A stretch of 64,000 nt of DNA from Holophagae bacterium (GCA_030429565.1 JAUIFE010000010.1:62001-126000), one strand, 5' to 3'. Numbered from the stretch's first letter, positions 34,304 to 42,540 are shown. Notes: generated by a model not told the origin, from the letters alone. Numbers and translations are program-made.

Positions 34304-34972
34304 TTAAATATTGGCCGATCCGGCCTCGCGCTGCAGGGCGGCCCGGTCGCGCACTTGAATCGCGCGCCGGCCGCACACCAGTAATCCTTGCCCCTGCCAA
34401 GCACGTAACTGGCGGCTGACACTGTAGAGGGTCGTGCCGCACATTTCCGCTAATTCTTGCCGGGTTAGACCTTCAATCGCGATGCTCGTCGCGGGGGTCG
34501 CCCCTTGGCTAAGCGCTAATAGGCGGCGCGCCAATCGCTGCGGCATGGTTAACGTCGCCAATTCGCACAAACGATTTTGGCTGTCGATCAAACGCCGCGA
34601 TACATATTGCAGCGCAGCGATCAGCAGCGCGGGTCGCCGCGCCATCATGTCGAATAAAACCGCTCCCGACCAGCGATACACACGCGTGTCCAGACCGGCA
34701 ACCGCGCTCACCGGATAAGTCGTGCCACTCCAAGCGGCGACACCGCCAAACATAGCGTCTTCACAAACCAAACGGTGTATCACTTGCTCACCGGCCTGAT
34801 TGAGCTGGCGCAGGATAACCCGACCGCGCTGGACCACGTAACAGGCCGACGCCGCGTCGCCTTGATGGAAAATCGGTGCACCGGCCGGGTAATCGACCAG
34901 CGTCGCCGCTGCGATTAGTTCGGCCCGAGCCGCCGTATCCAGCTCAGCCAGTAACGCAAAACCCGGCGCCAT
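34304..34972 (-). CDS. Crp/Fnr family transcriptional regulator
   Basis: 222 residues. The beta-roll (IFHQGDAASACYVVQRGRVIL, with QAGEQVIHRLV) and the C-terminal winged HTH (GLTRQELAEMCGTTLYSVSRQLRAWQ) are complete. The phosphate-cassette residues of cAMP-binding proteins are only partly present (DAMFGGVAAW), so the ligand may not be cAMP, and no Fnr cysteines are seen. The start ATG shares a base with the stop of the upstream gene (TGATG), so it is translationally coupled to the Cys/Ser-tailed protein. The longer frame to 35005 reads into that gene and is not used. Confidence 0.85.
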   Translation of the reverse strand: MAPGFALLAELDTAARAELIAAATLVDYPAGAPIFHQGDAASACYVVQRGRVILRQLNQAGEQVIHRLVCEDAMFGGVAAWSGTTYPVSAVAGLDTRVYRWSGAVLFDMMARRPALLIAALQYVSRRLIDSQNRLCELATLTMPQRLARRLLALSQGATPATSIAIEGLTRQELAEMCGTTLYSVSRQLRAWQGQGLLVCGRRAIQVRDRAALQREAGSANI

Positions 34973-36084
34973 CAGTCGCCGCCGCAACCACCGCAGCTCG
35001 AACACGAGGAACAGCTAGAACAGCTTGAACCACCGTCGCCGCCGCCAAAATCCCAGAAACCACCGCTGTCGCCGTCACTGTCGCCGCCCCAAGAGCTGAA
35101 CCAACCGTCACCGGCCGGTTTCTCGATACTCACATCTTGGCCCAACGCAACCGAGGTATTCCACCCGTTGGGTATTTCCAACTGCTGGTCGGGATCAAAA
35201 AAACCACCATCCAGCGTGCTAATCGGTTTCTCAAAAACCTCCATCACCATCGCACCCGAATCGTCCAACACGGTGATATCGGACAGTTCCAAATCGGATT
35301 CCGCCAACATCTCGCCCCACAGTAAAAGGTAAAAGGTGGCGTCGTCCCAACCGTGATAATCGTGGAAAACCGGGCTGGCGGAACAGGCGCGGTGCGTGAA
35401 CGGGCGCGGTTTATTCACCCGTTGACGGGGCCGCACAACCAGCGTTTTTTGTTTTTGCTGGATATCGTCGGATGGAATGATCGCGCGAATTTCGCGGCGA
35501 ATCTTGGCCACGAAGCGGTCGAATTCCATGCGGAACCCTTCTTCAAAACCGCGATACCCGTCGCTGTTGCGAAACACCTTGTCCATGCGTTGCTTCAACC
35601 CTTTGGCGTCTTCCCCAGGTTTAGCCGCAAACTCGGCAACGACGCCGTCGACTTCGACCTCAATCGGGAAGGCGCCGACGGCGTGAGTGCGGTTCACGCG
35701 CACTTGGATCAAGTAATCAATATTCTCGTGACGGTGTTCCACCACCAGGAATAAGGACTGGAACAGCTCCGAATCGATGTGATCAAACTTCAGCATAAAG
35801 GCGTCCATCGCCTCTTGCAGATCGTCCTCTTTGCCTTCCGTATCGAAATACAGGTCCATATCGTCCTTTGCAAGGCGCACGATGTTGGTGATGCCGAGCC
35901 GGCGAAACACTTGGTAGAACTGCTGCAACACACATACGGCGGTGAAGGTTTCGTGTTCCTCCTGGTCCTTGACCAAGCCGGCGGTCAACACAAACAGCAG
36001 CCGCTTAAACGCTTTCCGGGGCTTAACACGCTGAATTTGAGTCGCTTGCGATGGATCCACAGTAAATTGTGCAGAACGAAACAT
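34972..36084 (-). CDS. unrecognised protein with a Cys/Ser/Gly-rich C-terminal tail
   Basis: 370 residues. The body (about 1-300) has no recognised domain; it is acidic, with segments such as FRRLGITNIVRLAKDDMDLYFDTEG and VEVEVDGVVAEF that suggest a mixed alpha/beta fold, and no membrane helix. After WFSSWGGDSDGDSGG the tail becomes almost only Gly, Ser, Cys and Asp and ends in SSCSSCSSCSSCGGCGGD, five Cys in a regular three-residue pattern. Such tails occur on some bacterial proteins of unknown function. GGAGAG precedes the ATG. It is the second gene of three in a tight unit (27 bases after 36112-36564, coupled to a Crp-like regulator). Confidence 0.7.
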   Translation of the reverse strand: MFRSAQFTVDPSQATQIQRVKPRKAFKRLLFVLTAGLVKDQEEHETFTAVCVLQQFYQVFRRLGITNIVRLAKDDMDLYFDTEGKEDDLQEAMDAFMLKFDHIDSELFQSLFLVVEHRHENIDYLIQVRVNRTHAVGAFPIEVEVDGVVAEFAAKPGEDAKGLKQRMDKVFRNSDGYRGFEEGFRMEFDRFVAKIRREIRAIIPSDDIQQKQKTLVVRPRQRVNKPRPFTHRACSASPVFHDYHGWDDATFYLLLWGEMLAESDLELSDITVLDDSGAMVMEVFEKPISTLDGGFFDPDQQLEIPNGWNTSVALGQDVSIEKPAGDGWFSSWGGDSDGDSGGFWDFGGGDGGSSCSSCSSCSSCGGCGGD

Positions 36085-36111
36085 GGTCTCTCCAATACGT
36101 ATGGGGTTCGG

Positions 36112-36564
36112 TTAGGGCGGTAAAAGGGGCGCGCTTTCAAGACCCGATTCACAGGCACCACAGGTCAACTCAGCCTCAAGGGCGCCGTGACCCCAGAGCG
36201 TCTGATCGGCGCGGCCGAAGAACAGACTGTAGAGCTGTAGTGTCTTGCGATAACCACGCGCATGGTCGGCGGCCTCGCCGCCGGGATCGTGGTGAATGAA
36301 GCGTCCAAAGTGTTGGTGACAAAAACGGTGGTAAAGACGCGTACAAAGAATAAATTCATGCCAGGCAAAATCAATTTTAAGCGGTGGTGTTAGACGTTGC
36401 TTAGACCAGGCAACCAATGCCATGAAACGAATCACCTCGGTCAAGATCGACATGACTTCGGCTTCAGCACAAGGAACCGCCGCAGCGATTTTCTCGCGCA
36501 GGACCGGCTTCTCCGCCATCAGCGCGGCAGCCAGAATATCAACTTGAAGGGTTTTTGGGTTCAT
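36112..36564 (-). CDS. unrecognised protein, GRDP-like Trp-His motif
   Basis: 150 residues. The central part IDFAWHEFILCTRLYHRFCHQHFGRFIHHDP (abridged: FAWHEFILCTRLYHRFC and GRFIHHDP) resembles the glycine-rich-domain-protein family pattern W-H-x-x-I-x-x-T-x-x-Y-x-x-F-C with a following His-His-Asp-Pro. A Cys pair near the C-terminus (LTCGACESG) follows. It is the first gene of the three-gene unit with the Cys/Ser-tailed protein. Function unknown; a role in the same process is inferred only from proximity. The ATG lacks a strong Shine-Dalgarno. Confidence 0.65.
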   Translation of the reverse strand: MNPKTLQVDILAAALMAEKPVLREKIAAAVPCAEAEVMSILTEVIRFMALVAWSKQRLTPPLKIDFAWHEFILCTRLYHRFCHQHFGRFIHHDPGGEAADHARGYRKTLQLYSLFFGRADQTLWGHGALEAELTCGACESGLESAPLLPP

Positions 36565-36849
36565 AGCAGTGGCGACTCGGCAAAAGAGCTGTTTGATTTT
36601 TCATCATACAAGGCCTGATCGCGACCCACCAAGCCAAAGAAACGGCAGCAACCAATCCCCGGCTAATCCCACAGAACAACCTAGACCAGTTAGTCTAGAC
36701 AAACACCCTCCTTAAAGAAAACTAGCCAACGGGCAAGATCGAGACAAGACCCAAACAAAAACCACACAAAACAAATTATTTAAAGGTTTAGATTGCCTTA
36801 ACTGAACCTTGTGGCTCTCGCTGCAAGCAAAAAATTTTTAAAATTCCCT
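36565..36849. other. intergenic region with an inverted repeat
   Basis: The region between the GRDP-like gene and the SDR promoter. It includes CTAGACCAGTTAGTCTAG (36681-36698), a perfect 6-bp dyad with a 6-base centre that looks like a relaxed version of the operator at 36855. No gene is supported here. 36700-36840 is AT-rich and likely holds promoters. Confidence 0.5.
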
Positions 36850-36878
36850 TTGACAGACCAGTCGGTCTATTCTATTGT
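36850..36878 (+). promoter_or_regulatory. sigma-70 promoter with operator in its spacer
   Basis: TTGACA (36850-36855), a 17-base spacer and TATTGT (36873-36878) form a near-consensus promoter. Inside the spacer lies AGACCAGTCGGTCT (36855-36868), the palindrome type bound by many TetR-family repressors, which would block RNA polymerase. Confidence 0.7.
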
Positions 36879-36914
36879 TCAACCCGTCAACTACATTTCC
36901 TTACGAGGTACAGC

Positions 36915-37661
36915 ATGTCTTTAGCCAACAAAACCTTTGTCATCACCGGCGGTAACAGCGGCATCGGGCTCGCCATCACCGAACTTTTCCACACCCAAGG
37001 CGCCAACGTCGTCGTCTCCGGCCGCAACAACGAATCTCTCGAAACCCTGCGCACCCGCTTTCCCGAACGACTAAGTGCGGTTCGCGCCGATGTTGCCGTC
37101 AACGCCGACCTCGACGTGCTTTTCGAAGAAGTCAAAAGCCAACACGGTCAAATCGACGGCCTGATCGTCAATGCCGGCATCGCCCATTTTGCCCCGATCA
37201 CCGACGTCACGCCCGAACACCTCGACACCATGTTCAATATCAACTTCCGCGGCGCCTATTTCACCATCCAAAAAGCACTGCCGCTGCTTAAGGACGGCGC
37301 CACCATCGTGCTCAATACGTCCATCGCCGGCTCAATCGGCCACCCCGGCGCCTCGGTCTACAGCGCCACCAAAGCCGCCCTGCGCTCCCTGGCACGCACC
37401 CTCTCCGCCGAACTGGTGGATCGCGGCATTCGGGTCAACGCCGTTGCACCCGGCCCTGTCGACACGCCGATTTTCGACCGCATGGGCTTCGATGCCGCCG
37501 AAACAAAAGCCGTCAAAGAGGGTTTCAAAGAACAAATCCCCCTCGGTCGCATGGGCCGCCCCGAAGAAATCGCGCGCGTGGTGGAATTCCTCGCCGGCGA
37601 TGCTTCATCGTTCATCGTCGGGGAAGAAATTGCCGTCGACGGCGGCATGATTCGCCTCTAA
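36915..37661 (+). CDS. short-chain dehydrogenase/reductase (classical SDR)
   Basis: 248 residues. Cofactor loop TGGNSGIG near residue 12, NAGIAHF near residue 87, catalytic Ser in NTSIAGSIG near residue 138, and Tyr-x-x-x-Lys as YSATKAALR near residue 151, all classical. The C-terminal EEIAVDGGMIRL is typical. GAGG lies 8 bases before the ATG. A promoter/operator pair upstream suggests that a TetR-type repressor, not present in the window, controls it. A strong terminator follows, so it is likely monocistronic. Substrate cannot be read from sequence. Confidence 0.9.
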   Translation: MSLANKTFVITGGNSGIGLAITELFHTQGANVVVSGRNNESLETLRTRFPERLSAVRADVAVNADLDVLFEEVKSQHGQIDGLIVNAGIAHFAPITDVTPEHLDTMFNINFRGAYFTIQKALPLLKDGATIVLNTSIAGSIGHPGASVYSATKAALRSLARTLSAELVDRGIRVNAVAPGPVDTPIFDRMGFDAAETKAVKEGFKEQIPLGRMGRPEEIARVVEFLAGDASSFIVGEEIAVDGGMIRL

Positions 37662-37686
37662 CCCAATCCCACGAAGCCCTGTCTCC

Positions 37687-37712
37687 GGCGCCCCTAGGGG
37701 CGCCTTTTTTTT
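37687..37712 (+). terminator. rho-independent terminator
   Basis: GGCGCCCCTAGGGGCGCC, a perfect palindrome with a 2-base centre, followed by eight T. Confidence 0.9.
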
Positions 37713-37779
37713 GGTCAAAAACAAGGGGCCGGTCGGCTAAAATACACCCATTCACCACCAATCCACCCAGGAGCACAGC

Positions 37780-38319
37780 ATGGAACCGCACCCGCGCCTG
37801 CCCATTATCGGCGTCATGGGCTCCGGCAGCGACGACGGCCAACCACTCGCCGGCCGGCTAGGACGCTACTTAGCCCACCAGCCGGTCCATCTCCTCACCG
37901 GCGGCGGCGGTGGCAGTATGACCTCGGTCAGCCGCGCTTTTTACGAAACCACCGAGCGGCGCGGAATGGTCATCGGCATCCTTCCGTCGCAATCACCGGC
38001 CCAACCCGACCGATGCAAAGCAGGCTACCCAAACCCTTGGGTTGAACTGCCAATTCGCACCCATCTCCCCTACTCCGGTGAACAAGGGACAGACACGTTG
38101 TCACGCAATCACATTAATATCCTGAGCGCCGACGCCGTTATCGCGCTCGCCGGTGGCCCCGGCACCCGCGCTGAAATCGAACTCGCGCGTCGTTACCAAC
38201 GCCCGATCGTGGCATTGGTTACCCCCGAAGATCGCGGCTATCGCGACCTCGACATTCCACACATCCACGAGGTCGAGGCTCTGGCCGAACATCTCCGCTT
38301 TTGCCGTGGCGAAACCTAG
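37780..38319 (+). CDS. SLOG/LOG-like Rossmann-fold protein (TIGR00725-like)
   Basis: 179 residues. IGVMGSGSDDGQPLAGRLGRYLA at the start, the glycine stretch LLTGGGGGSMTSVSRAF, and AGGPGTRAEIELA near residue 128 are the hallmark elements of the SLOG nucleotide-binding fold (LOG enzymes have PGGxGTxxE here). Family members bind nucleotides; LOG proteins cleave cytokinin-type riboside phosphates. The function of this branch is unknown. AGGAG lies eight bases before the ATG. Confidence 0.75.
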   Translation: MEPHPRLPIIGVMGSGSDDGQPLAGRLGRYLAHQPVHLLTGGGGGSMTSVSRAFYETTERRGMVIGILPSQSPAQPDRCKAGYPNPWVELPIRTHLPYSGEQGTDTLSRNHINILSADAVIALAGGPGTRAEIELARRYQRPIVALVTPEDRGYRDLDIPHIHEVEALAEHLRFCRGET

Positions 38320-38378
38320 CATTCCCACCTTTTAATGCGCCGCGACGTGCCGCAAGAACCCAACCCCCCGGCACCCCC

Positions 38379-38481
38379 AAACCGACCAAACCGACCAAAC
38401 CGACCAAACCGACCAAACCGACCAAACCGACCAAACCGACCAAACCGACCAAACCGACCAAACCGACCAAACCGACCAAAC
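38379..38481. repeat. 9-bp microsatellite (AAACCGACC)n
   Basis: About eleven near-perfect copies of the 9-base unit ACCAAACCG, directly downstream of the SLOG gene. It would encode Pro-Thr-Lys repeats on the plus strand or Gly-Leu-Val repeats on the minus strand; neither reading is backed by a ribosome site. Lies just before repeat array 2. Confidence 0.9.
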
Positions 38482-38565
38482 CTTCGCCACCAAAAGCACA
38501 GCTATTGCCGATGACAGGCGTTTCCCCCGTCCAAAAACCTTAGCCAGACCAAAGGAACCCTGGCG

Positions 38566-39320
38566 CAGCCTTTTTGCGTATTCTTGCCCGTCGTTTTCGA
38601 ATGGTGGGTGTCCTGGCTTTTTCTGCGAATGGTGGGTGTCCTGGCTTTTCTCCTGGCGCAGCCTTTTTGCGTATTCTTGCCCGTCGTTTTCGAATGGTGG
38701 GTGTCCTGGCTTTTCTCAGTCGATTTCGAATGGTGGGTGTCCTGGCTTTTCCAGGTGTCATTCGTCGATTTCGAATAGTGGGTGTCCTGGCTTTTCCAGG
38801 TGTCATTCGTCGATTTTGAATGGTGGGTGTCCTGGCTTTTCCAGGTGTCATTCGTCGATTTCGAATAGTGGGTGTCCTGGCTTTTCCTGGCTTTTCCAGG
38901 TGTCATTCGTCGATTTCGAATGGTGGGTGTCCTGGCTTTTCCTGGTGTCATTCGTCGATTTCGAATAGCGGGTGTCCTGGCTTTTCTCCATTTGCGTATT
39001 CTTGCCCGTCGTTTTCGAATGGTGGGTGTCCTGGCTTTTCTCAGTCGATTTCGAATGGTGGGTGTCCTGGCTTTTCTCGAATGGTGGGTGTCCTGGCTTT
39101 TCTCCTGGCTTTTCTCCGAATGGTGGGTGTCCTGGCTTTTCTCAGTCGATTTCGAATGGTGGGTGTCCTGGCTTTTCTCAGTCGATTTCGAATGGTGGGT
39201 GTCCTGGCTTTTCTCCGAATGGTGGGTGTCCTGGCTTTTCTCCATTTCGAATAGCGGGTGTCCTGGCTTTTCTCCTGGCTTTTTCAGGTGTTCTGGCTTT
39301 TCCAGGCGCAGCCTTTTTGC
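38566..39320. repeat. GTGGGTGTCC repeat array 2
   Basis: Seventeen copies of GGTGGGTGTCCTGGCTTTT (complement of the array-1 core) at spacing of about 20-65 bases, usually preceded by TTTCGAAT, with CAGTCGATTTCGAAT or CAGGTGTCATTCGTCGATT between. A longer phrase with TTTTTGCGTATTCTTGCCCG occurs three times, and the array is bounded on both sides by GGCGCAGCCTTTTTGCG. The spacer sequences differ from those of arrays 1 and 3. Any protein read through it is an artefact. Confidence 0.9.
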
Positions 39321-39500
39321 GATCACCCCGCCGGCCGCGAACCATCCAAACAGGGATACACAGGTGTTTTCCCCTGCCTTTTTCGCACATCCGCCAGACG
39401 TGACTGCATCCACCTGAATCGTTCACTTTGGGTTACATTACCCGTACCGGCAGCCCTTCGCGCCCCACCTCACAGGTCACAACCCCCGGGAGCTCACACC

Positions 39501-40304
39501 ATGTCCAACCTGCGCCATCACTTGCATGAAATCATTTTTGAGGCAGACACCCCAGAGGGCCGCACTTTTGACGTCCTGCTCATCGTCTGCATTCTCGGCA
39601 GCGTTTTGGCGGTAATGCTCGATTCCGTACAGTCGATTCGCGCCAATTTCGGCACCCCACTCCTGATCGCCGAATGGACCTTTACCATCCTATTCACCAT
39701 CGAATACATCGCGCGACTGTATTGCGTCGGCAAACCGCTCAAATACGCGGGCAGCTTCTTCGGCGTCGTCGACTTACTCTCGATACTCCCCACTTACCTC
39801 AGCCTCTTTTTCCCAGGCACCCAATACTTGCTCGTCATTCGGACACTGCGCACCATTCGCATTTGGCGCATCCTGAAATTAGCCCAATACCTCCACGAGT
39901 GGGATTACATCGTACGTGCGGTCCGCGCCAGCGTTCGCAAAATCACCGTCTTTCTGGTTTTGCTGGTCACCTTGATCACCATCCTCGGCTCACTTATGTA
40001 CCTGGTCGAAACCCCGGAACACGGCTTCACCAGCATCCCGCGCAGTATCTACTGGGCAGTGGTCACCATCACCACCGTAGGTTACGGCGACATTTCACCC
40101 CAGTCGGATATGGGTCAATTCTTTGCCGCCATCGCCATGATCATGGGTTACGCCATCATCGCCGTCCCAACCGGTATTGTCACAGTCGAATTCAACCACG
40201 CCCGCCGCGACCAACCCGTATCCACCCAAGCCTGCCCTGATTGCGCAAAAGAAGGACACGATAACGACGCATTGCATTGCAAATTCTGCGGCACAAAACT
40301 ATAG
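39501..40304 (+). CDS. voltage-gated-type potassium channel with C-terminal zinc ribbon
   Basis: 267 residues. Six membrane segments: VLLIVCILGSVLAVML (S1), FTILFTIEYIARLYC (S2), VVDLLSILPTYLSLFF (S3), S4 with regularly spaced arginines (IRTLRTIRIWRILKLAQ), S5 (VFLVLLVTLITILGSLMY) and S6. The selectivity filter is TTVGYGD. The last 30 residues hold two Cys pairs (ACPDCAKEG and HCKFCGTKL), a zinc-ribbon-like end that is unusual for such a channel. CGGGAG lies ten bases before the ATG at 39501; the longer frame to 39258 reads through the repeats. Inner membrane. Confidence 0.85.
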   Translation: MSNLRHHLHEIIFEADTPEGRTFDVLLIVCILGSVLAVMLDSVQSIRANFGTPLLIAEWTFTILFTIEYIARLYCVGKPLKYAGSFFGVVDLLSILPTYLSLFFPGTQYLLVIRTLRTIRIWRILKLAQYLHEWDYIVRAVRASVRKITVFLVLLVTLITILGSLMYLVETPEHGFTSIPRSIYWAVVTITTVGYGDISPQSDMGQFFAAIAMIMGYAIIAVPTGIVTVEFNHARRDQPVSTQACPDCAKEGHDNDALHCKFCGTKL

Positions 40305-40320
40305 GCGGCGCAAGCAATCA

Positions 40321-40490
40321 TGCACTATCGTGCAAGAATCACAACCTGTTCTTTTTCGTGCATTTTCGTGCACCATCGCTAACACACACTCGTTTTAAAT
40401 GACTTATCAATCAAGCACCAAACCACCGGCTCCATCAGAAGGGAATAAACACCCCACTCAGGGCCTCTCACCACATTGCATTTTCGTGCA
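40321..40490. promoter_or_regulatory. three copies of a 14-bp dyad, probable enhancer sites
   Basis: TGCACTATCGTGCA (40321-40334), TGCATTTTCGTGCA (40359-40372) and TGCATTTTCGTGCA (40477-40490) share the pattern TGCA-N6-TGCA with identical outer bases; the last two are identical over 16 bases including the following CC. An extra half site (TTTTTCGTGCA) adjoins the second. They lie 80-250 bases upstream of the sigma-54-like promoter at 40573. Confidence 0.65.
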
Positions 40491-40572
40491 CCCGCAAGCG
40501 TTTTTTTGGTGACATTATTACCTCAAAAAGACAAACTCAATACTCACAATACCTTACATAAAACCCCAAAAG

Positions 40573-40588
40573 TGGCATCGATCTCGCA
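40573..40588 (+). promoter_or_regulatory. sigma-54-like promoter
   Basis: TGGCATCGATCTCGCA keeps the -24 TGGCA and the -12 GC at exact spacing, with a T-to-C change in the TTGC element. It points at a structured, non-coding 160-base segment that ends in a terminator at 40733. Confidence 0.45.
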
Positions 40589-40599
40589 CTAAGGGTAGT

Positions 40600-40762
40600 C
40601 AAGGCTTGAGCAACGCTCGCCTAACAATTACTGTTCGCTCCCGCCTCTCATGAGGCACCCGAGAAGTAGCCACCTTCTCTTTTTCTAACCGCTTCCTAAC
40701 TGTGGCTCATTCACACGTCTAGTGTGCCATAGGGGATCTGCTTCTGCAGATCCCTATTTTTT
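40600..40762 (+). ncRNA. candidate small non-coding RNA
   Basis: A segment of about 160 bases between a sigma-54-like promoter and a rho-independent terminator has no open frame but several local hairpins: GAGC-AAC-GCTC near 40614, GAGAAG-loop-CTTCTC near 40660-40680, and CACAC-GTCTA-GTGTG near 40712, followed by the terminator. The combination of promoter, structure and terminator fits a small RNA; there is no gene directly downstream on this strand for it to be the leader of. It may instead be a decayed gene remnant. Confidence 0.35.
40733..40762 (+). terminator. rho-independent terminator
   Basis: GGGATCTGC-TTCT-GCAGATCCC followed by TATTTTTTTT; a perfect 9-bp stem. It ends transcription coming from 40.3-40.7 kb on the plus strand. 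Confidence 0.9.
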
Positions 40763-40777
40763 TTGCCCATTTCCCAC

Positions 40778-40822
40778 AAAAAAACGGGGTCACGGCGACA
40801 CTGCGCCGTGACCCCGTTTTTT
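40778..40822. terminator. bidirectional rho-independent terminator
   Basis: CGGGGTCACGGCG-ACACTG-CGCCGTGACCCCG, a perfect 13-bp stem, with seven A before and six T after. It ends the minus-strand KAS III-like gene. Confidence 0.9.
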
Positions 40823-40842
40823 GTTAGGGGGTGTCGGGGTGA

Positions 40843-41829
40843 TTAAGCCACGCGCTGCAGCGACAGACCACTCCAAGCTAGACCCGCGCCGACGATGACC
40901 ATCATGACGTGATCGCCGGCTTGGAATCGCTCCCAATTTTGACTAAACACACTGGGCGCCCCGGCTGCGCCACCGTTGCCAAAACGGTCGACATTAAACA
41001 GATGCCGGTCGGCGCTGATATCGGCACGCTTGCATACAGAACCCAACAGGCGCAGGTTACCCTGGTGGCCGATAAAGAAAAAATCGCCGCCGTGATGACC
41101 GCAACCTTCGCGCAAGTCTTGAATCATGCTGACGGACTTACTAATGGCAAATTTTTGGACAGCGGCGCCGTCTTGTTCAAAATGGCCGCCACGTTTAATG
41201 CGAACCTTGTTCCAACCCTTGGGATCGCTTTTGAAATCGGAACAGCAGATCTGCCAAGGACCCGGAATCGAACGCGATACGATCACCGCACTGGTGGCGT
41301 CACCCCACAAAACGGCGGTACGACGATCACTGTAGTCCACAATGCGCGTGTTGTTTTCGGGATTGACGATCAGGATGTAATCGGGAAGTGCGCGCGCATC
41401 CATATTACGAATGAAATGAAGCTGGGTGCCAAAACTGGAGCAGGCTGTTCCCAGATCAAAAGCCGGCGCATCTACGCCCAACTCGGCGGCGATGACGGAG
41501 GCTTCGGCAGGCGTACTGTATTGCGGTGAACAACCGCCGGCGACAACCAATCCGATATCGGCAGCGGTAAGACCGGCGCGCGACAGCGCCAAACGCGCCG
41601 CATGAGCCCCGGTTCGAGCATTGCTATAAACAGCGGCATCTTCAGCAGCGCGCGGATCCTGATTTTTGGTTTGACGGATATAGTCGAGCGGCAAAACCGT
41701 ATGACGCTGATGGATGCCGACCCGATCAAGGGTCCACTGGGTATCGGTACCGATATCCAAGCTTTCGAGGAAAGCGTTGTCGATGATGTTTTCAGGGTGA
41801 AAGTGACCCGCAGCGTGCAGATACAACAT
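40843..41829 (-). CDS. 3-oxoacyl-ACP synthase III (FabH-like)
   Basis: 328 residues from the ATG at 41829 (AAGGA nine bases upstream); the longer frame to 42219 has an unrelated basic N-terminus. Catalytic triad elements: Cys in LGTACSSFG near residue 107, His in FIGHQGNLRLL near residue 245, Asn in FGNGGAAGAPSV near residue 278. The family condenses acyl-CoA with malonyl-ACP; the absence of other fatty-acid genes nearby suggests a specialised role such as a secondary metabolite or alternative starter. It ends at a strong bidirectional terminator. Cytoplasmic. Confidence 0.85.
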   Translation of the reverse strand: MLYLHAAGHFHPENIIDNAFLESLDIGTDTQWTLDRVGIHQRHTVLPLDYIRQTKNQDPRAAEDAAVYSNARTGAHAARLALSRAGLTAADIGLVVAGGCSPQYSTPAEASVIAAELGVDAPAFDLGTACSSFGTQLHFIRNMDARALPDYILIVNPENNTRIVDYSDRRTAVLWGDATSAVIVSRSIPGPWQICCSDFKSDPKGWNKVRIKRGGHFEQDGAAVQKFAISKSVSMIQDLREGCGHHGGDFFFIGHQGNLRLLGSVCKRADISADRHLFNVDRFGNGGAAGAPSVFSQNWERFQAGDHVMMVIVGAGLAWSGLSLQRVA

Positions 41830-42361
41830 AGAAGAGATCCTTAACAATGGTCGTCCGGCAGGAACAACCAAAACGTGCGGCGAACGCGCCGCGATTGGGC
41901 GATAAGCGGGCAAACGGCGGGCGAATTCTGGCGCCGGAGAAGGGGCCGCGGGCAAACCGATGCGTGCGCGAGGAAACAGGACCGGGCACAAGGGAAACAA
42001 CGATGTGCCACGAAATAAATCAGGCGTTCCATCCCGCAAGTGCGGCAACAAAACGACACTGAAACCACCACAGGCGGGTGGTGAGAAAGGCTTGAAAAAG
42101 GCGCCGAAAACGGGACCTCGCTCAAAACGGCGCCATCTTAGCACGGGACTTAATACTGAACACGCTTTCATATCACAAGCCGCGATTCCGCACCCGACCG
42201 GTGCATTTCGCACCACCACAACCCCACCATTTCTGTCGGTTTAGCAAAAGCTCCGGCGAACAAACATTCGCCACACACAAACAACGGCAGACTCAAACGC
42301 CAAGGATAAAACGGCCGAAATCCAACATCCAAAACTCCTGCATTTTTTTTCAAAAAAACCG
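41830..42361. other. intergenic region, no supported gene
   Basis: About 530 bases between the KAS III-like gene and the tRNA-Asn promoter. The open frames present are on opposite strands of each other without ribosome sites. It likely holds the KAS III promoter. Nothing recognisable. Confidence 0.4.
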
Positions 42362-42390
42362 TTGACTCCATCGGCAAGATGGAAGAGAAT
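42362..42390 (+). promoter_or_regulatory. tRNA-Asn promoter (first copy)
   Basis: TTGACT, 17-base spacer, GAGAAT; 40 bases upstream of the tRNA. The -10 element is weak. Confidence 0.5.
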
Positions 42391-42429
42391 CTCCACTCAA
42401 CGCGGGGCAACTCGCTCATAAAAAATTGT

Positions 42430-42505
42430 TCCGGTGTAGCTCAGTTGGTAGAGCAGGTGGCTGTTAACCACCTTGTCCGCGGTTCGAGTCCGTGCACCGG
42501 AGCCA
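42430..42505 (+). tRNA. trnN: tRNA-Asn (GTT), copy 1
   Basis: 76 bases with acceptor TCCGGTG / CACCGGA, D arm GCTCAGTTGGTAGAGC, anticodon loop CTGTTAA (anticodon GTT), T arm GCGGTTCGAGTCCGTG region with TTCGAGT, and an encoded CCA. All stems pair. Identical in sequence to the copy at 62768. Confidence 0.97.
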
Positions 42506-42508
42506 TAT

Positions 42509-42540
42509 GAAGGCCGCGACCGAAAGGTTCGCGGCCTTCT
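42509..42540 (+). terminator. hairpin downstream of tRNA-Asn (copy 1)
   Basis: GAAGGCCGCGA / TCGCGGCCTTC form an 11-bp stem around ACCGAAAGGT-type loop. The tract after it (TCTCCC) is only weakly T-rich, so termination strength is uncertain. The same element follows the second tRNA-Asn. Confidence 0.65.

Noticed and set aside
38219..39426. Long Pro-Thr-Lys, Gly-Leu-Val, WVSWLF or DTHHSK-type proteins
   Set aside because: They are translations of the microsatellite and of repeat array 2 in several frames, with no ribosome sites.
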